From: a virus
Length of the DNA stretch: 46,481 nucleotides
Virus record (IMG/VR): IMGVR_UViG_3300005663_000636
Coordinates: 1 to 46,481 of that record
Direction: 5' to 3' (one strand)
Part shown: positions 44,297 to 46,481 of the stretch, piece by piece
Position numbering within the stretch: position 1 is the stretch's first letter
How the letters are laid out: every line of letters starts with the position of its first letter
The notes under the pieces: generated by a model
Databases searched by the model: none
What the model was told of the DNA's origin: nothing
The model's input: only the letters and a program-made list of their open reading frames with translations
Program-made: the position numbers and the translations under genes

Positions 44297-45007
44297 ATGG
44301 GATTCGATGTTACATTACAGGCGGACGAGGATCAGGCTTCAATTAGCCTGAAAAGTGGAGACGATCAGAAGGTTGCCCTGTCTAAGCTGGGCGAGGTCTT
44401 TTCCGCCGACTGGAAACAGCGGCTTATCAGGTCTGGCCAGGCTTGGGCAGTTCATGTGGGGGGAATTACCACAGGTGCAGATATAGTAGGGGTAGTGGGG
44501 GGGGGCAATGGTACTACCATTGACACCGATCAGCCTGAATTGGTGATCGGTGTTCCTTTGGGGTATGACCTCATCCCGATGGAGACTCATGTAAGTGCCT
44601 ATTTCCACCCCATTACAGACAAGGCGATCAACAACATTCTCCTGTTTGGGGACAGAACACAGTCCCCTGTGTCACAGACAGCAACAGGAGTTGCAGTTAC
44701 GCCGGTGAACCTTCTTGATGGTGCAGGCGCTTTCCCTGGGACAGCTTGGAAGCAAGCTACCGCCGACATTACCACTGACCCTGTGGCTAGTGAGATTCTG
44801 GACTACGTGGCGACCCAGACCCTTGCTGCAACTGGAGGCCCTGGGCAGGGTGGTCTCAAGATGGATTATATGCCTGAAGCGCCCACGATATTCCGTGGGC
44901 CATGTCAGGTTGTCCTCTGTTGGGGAACAACCCAGGCTTCCGGTGCTACCGGAATGGGTGTTATCAAGGTAGGTTGCGTACCGTCTGGCTACTTCCCAGT
45001 TGGCTAA
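44297..45007 (+). CDS. Probable virion protein (236 aa)
   Basis: Beta-rich and Gly/Thr-rich with 'AWAVHVGGITTGADIVGVVG' and strands to the C-terminus; no signal peptide. Fibre, cement or appendage protein by context. Followed by a strong hairpin. Confidence 0.5.
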   Translation: MGFDVTLQADEDQASISLKSGDDQKVALSKLGEVFSADWKQRLIRSGQAWAVHVGGITTGADIVGVVGGGNGTTIDTDQPELVIGVPLGYDLIPMETHVSAYFHPITDKAINNILLFGDRTQSPVSQTATGVAVTPVNLLDGAGAFPGTAWKQATADITTDPVASEILDYVATQTLAATGGPGQGGLKMDYMPEAPTIFRGPCQVVLCWGTTQASGATGMGVIKVGCVPSGYFPVG

Positions 45008-45018
45008 TGTAGCTAAGT

Positions 45019-45052
45019 CCGAGGGGGGGAGGGTAAAACTTCCCCCCTTCGG
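45019..45052 (+). terminator. 12-bp hairpin after the 44297 gene
   Basis: CCGAGGGGGGGA (45019-45030) pairs with TCCCCCCTTCGG (45041-45052), one G-U, 10-base loop. It lacks a T tract, so it could reduce rather than stop transcription, protecting the upstream 3' end. The GT2 gene starts 25 bases later. Confidence 0.6.
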
Positions 45053-45077
45053 CCCAAATTACATTAGGAGGTGGGAA

Positions 45078-45947
45078 ATGGATGCAAAGTTGGATATATT
45101 GGTTCCGACTCATAATCATCTGGATCAGACGATGCGGTGCATAGAGAGTCTTTACAATTATACTCGTGCACCGTTTCATTTAATCGTAACAGATGATTCC
45201 ACGGACGGTCTGACACCACGTTACTTCAAGCAACTGCAAAAAGAGCACGACAATATCACCTATGTTCGTTCCCTTAAACAGTATAAGTGTGGGAACGAAT
45301 TTATCAATGTGGGCCTGAGTCATTGCAAGACTCCTTACATGGTCCTGGTAGTGAACAGCATGATGGTAGAGCCCGACTGGGAGACAGCGGGGTTGCATCT
45401 TATGGAAGCAGACCACGAAGTAGGCGTGGTTGGGTTTAAGTGCCTGAAGCACGAGGGTTGGATTGAAAGTGCAGGGTTAATGATTACGGAAGACCTGAGT
45501 TCTCTCAGAGATATTGGGACAGGACAAGCAGGCCACCGTCTTTCAAGGGTTTATGAGTGTATGGCTGTCCAGTTTGCATTTGTACTATTACGGAAAGAGG
45601 CTGCAACCGGCAATCTGCGAGAGGACATATTCCACGGTTTCAGGGGGATGGAGGACTTAGATAACTGTTTTGTAATCCGAGGCAAGGGGTGGAAGATACT
45701 TTATTGCGGACTCGGTATTGGTTTTCATCAGACTTATGCTACAAGGGAAGCTAGGGATGAAGAATCACTTAGGCAGAATTTAGAGAATCGAGAGGTATTT
45801 GCAAAGAGATGGGGGTTCTGGGCCTCATACCAGAAGATATTCCCCTTCCTTGGAGAAATGCTTCCCGATGTCAAACCTAGAGAAATGAGATTGCCACCGA
45901 ATTTCCAGACTGGCGAGTTGCAGGTAAAGGAGTATGCTACAAAATAA
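45078..45947 (+). CDS. GT2-family glycosyltransferase (289 aa)
   Basis: Start at ATG 45078, seven bases from AGGAGGTGGGA. 'LDILVPTHNHLDQTMRCIES', 'HLIVTDDSTDG' and 'MVLVVNSMMVEPDW' follow the GT-A fold; the usual DxD is replaced by a V-V-N-S-M-M context, so metal binding may differ. A later 'EDLDNCF' (ED-like base region) supports GT2. It would transfer a sugar to a phage or host acceptor. Stop overlaps the radical SAM start (TAATG). Confidence 0.8.
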   Translation: MDAKLDILVPTHNHLDQTMRCIESLYNYTRAPFHLIVTDDSTDGLTPRYFKQLQKEHDNITYVRSLKQYKCGNEFINVGLSHCKTPYMVLVVNSMMVEPDWETAGLHLMEADHEVGVVGFKCLKHEGWIESAGLMITEDLSSLRDIGTGQAGHRLSRVYECMAVQFAFVLLRKEAATGNLREDIFHGFRGMEDLDNCFVIRGKGWKILYCGLGIGFHQTYATREARDEESLRQNLENREVFAKRWGFWASYQKIFPFLGEMLPDVKPREMRLPPNFQTGELQVKEYATK

Positions 45948-46481
45948 TGGCTAAAGTATTACTTATGCCACCCATACACAGCTATAAGCAATATCCGACA
46001 TACCTTTCTCTGTCGGACTTCCCTACGGGGTTTGCGTACATCGCTTCAGCATTGAAAGAAGCAGAACATCAGGTTGTTGGTCTAAACCTTAACAATAAGA
46101 GGGGGTACGGGACTGGCCTGAGCTTAATGAAGGACAAGCTACCGGAAGCGATAAAGGATGTGGATTTAATAGGACTCGGCGGACTCTGTATAGACTATGC
46201 GTTTATACGAGATGCCATAGGAGTCATCAGGGAGGTGTCGGATGTTCCGATTGTTCTTGGAGGGAGGATAGTCAGCAATGATGAGGAGGTATTCGACATA
46301 TTAAAACCTGACTACGCCATCATTGGGGAAGCCGAAGAAGCGATGGTAAGCTTGGCCAGCACATTTGACAATGGTGGCAGCAATCCCCCCTGGATAATAA
46401 GAGCCACGCCACCTGACGTTGACACCCTTCCTCTCCCTGACTATGAGCCATTCGACATAAAGGAGATGATAGATGACTACT
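45947..46481 (+). CDS. B12-binding radical SAM protein, N-terminal part (continues at window start)
   Basis: 178 codons then a leftover base at the window edge. 'KVLLMPPIHSYKQYPTYLSL', 'PTGFAYIASALKEAEHQVVG', 'DVDLIGLGGLCIDYAFIRDA', 'PIVLGGRIVSNDEEVFDILK' and 'YAIIGEAEEAMVSL' form the Rossmann-like B12-binding domain. It ends 'LPLPDYEPFDIKEMIDDY', the usual linker to the radical SAM core, which is at 2-994. Together about 509 residues, normal for the family. Confidence 0.9.
   Translation, partial: MAKVLLMPPIHSYKQYPTYLSLSDFPTGFAYIASALKEAEHQVVGLNLNNKRGYGTGLSLMKDKLPEAIKDVDLIGLGGLCIDYAFIRDAIGVIREVSDVPIVLGGRIVSNDEEVFDILKPDYAIIGEAEEAMVSLASTFDNGGSNPPWIIRATPPDVDTLPLPDYEPFDIKEMIDDY

Overview
This 46.5 kb window reads as an almost complete genome of a tailed bacteriophage (class Caudoviricetes). 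The recognisable genes are phage genes: small and large terminase subunits, portal, scaffold, HK97-fold capsid, a Bbp16-like head protein, ERF recombinase, a DnaB N-terminal domain protein beside a RecA-fold helicase, and several HNH endonucleases. There is no ribosomal, tRNA or housekeeping gene. Good sigma70-type promoters (TTGACA and TATAAT-like boxes 16-17 bp apart) and strong Shine-Dalgarno sites indicate a bacterial host. The HNH family with an N-terminal 'GEIKxGxEIG' motif and many tiny Cys-cluster proteins recall phages of uncultured anaerobic or subsurface bacteria, but I cannot name the host from the sequence. The two window ends encode the two halves of one B12-binding radical SAM protein, so the molecule is probably circular or circularly permuted, cut inside that gene, with 1 (or 1+3n) bases lost at the join.

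Layout. (1) 27.85-46.48 kb, plus strand: packaging and head module. TerS-like protein, small proteins and two HNH nucleases, TerL, portal, an HExxH protein, a giant 2,244-residue polyvalent protein, then a separate promoter and structured leader before scaffold, capsid and decoration genes, followed by a GT2 glycosyltransferase and the radical SAM gene. (2) 0-9.5 kb, plus strand: continuation of the late region across the join. Rest of the radical SAM protein, a methyltransferase, an FmdB-like zinc ribbon, virion/adsorption proteins (LamG fold, a 728-residue tail protein with nested carbohydrate-binding-like repeats, a fibre-like protein) and a holin candidate. (3) 9.55-23.27 kb, plus strand: early/middle region behind a near-consensus promoter. 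About 40 mostly small genes including a YopX-domain protein, ERF annealing protein, phage ABA-sandwich protein, DnaB-N protein, RepA-like helicase, an iteron-rich putative origin, paralogous small proteins, two HNH homing endonucleases with private promoters and a VRR-NUC nuclease. It also holds two structured, probably related RNA elements. (4) 23.38-27.65 kb, minus strand: one operon of 16 small genes, several zinc-binding, with an Ala-rich DUF7666-like protein, an L7/L12 C-terminal-like protein and two hairpin-bearing intercistronic elements. It is transcribed divergently from the packaging module.

Genes are tightly packed; TAATG and ATGA stop/start overlaps are common, implying translational coupling. 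I see no integrase, repressor, DNA polymerase, RNA polymerase or obvious endolysin. Replication probably uses host polymerase recruited to a phage-specified helicase and origin. No sheath or tape-measure gene is recognisable, so a short-tailed particle with the giant protein as an ejected internal protein is plausible but unproven.
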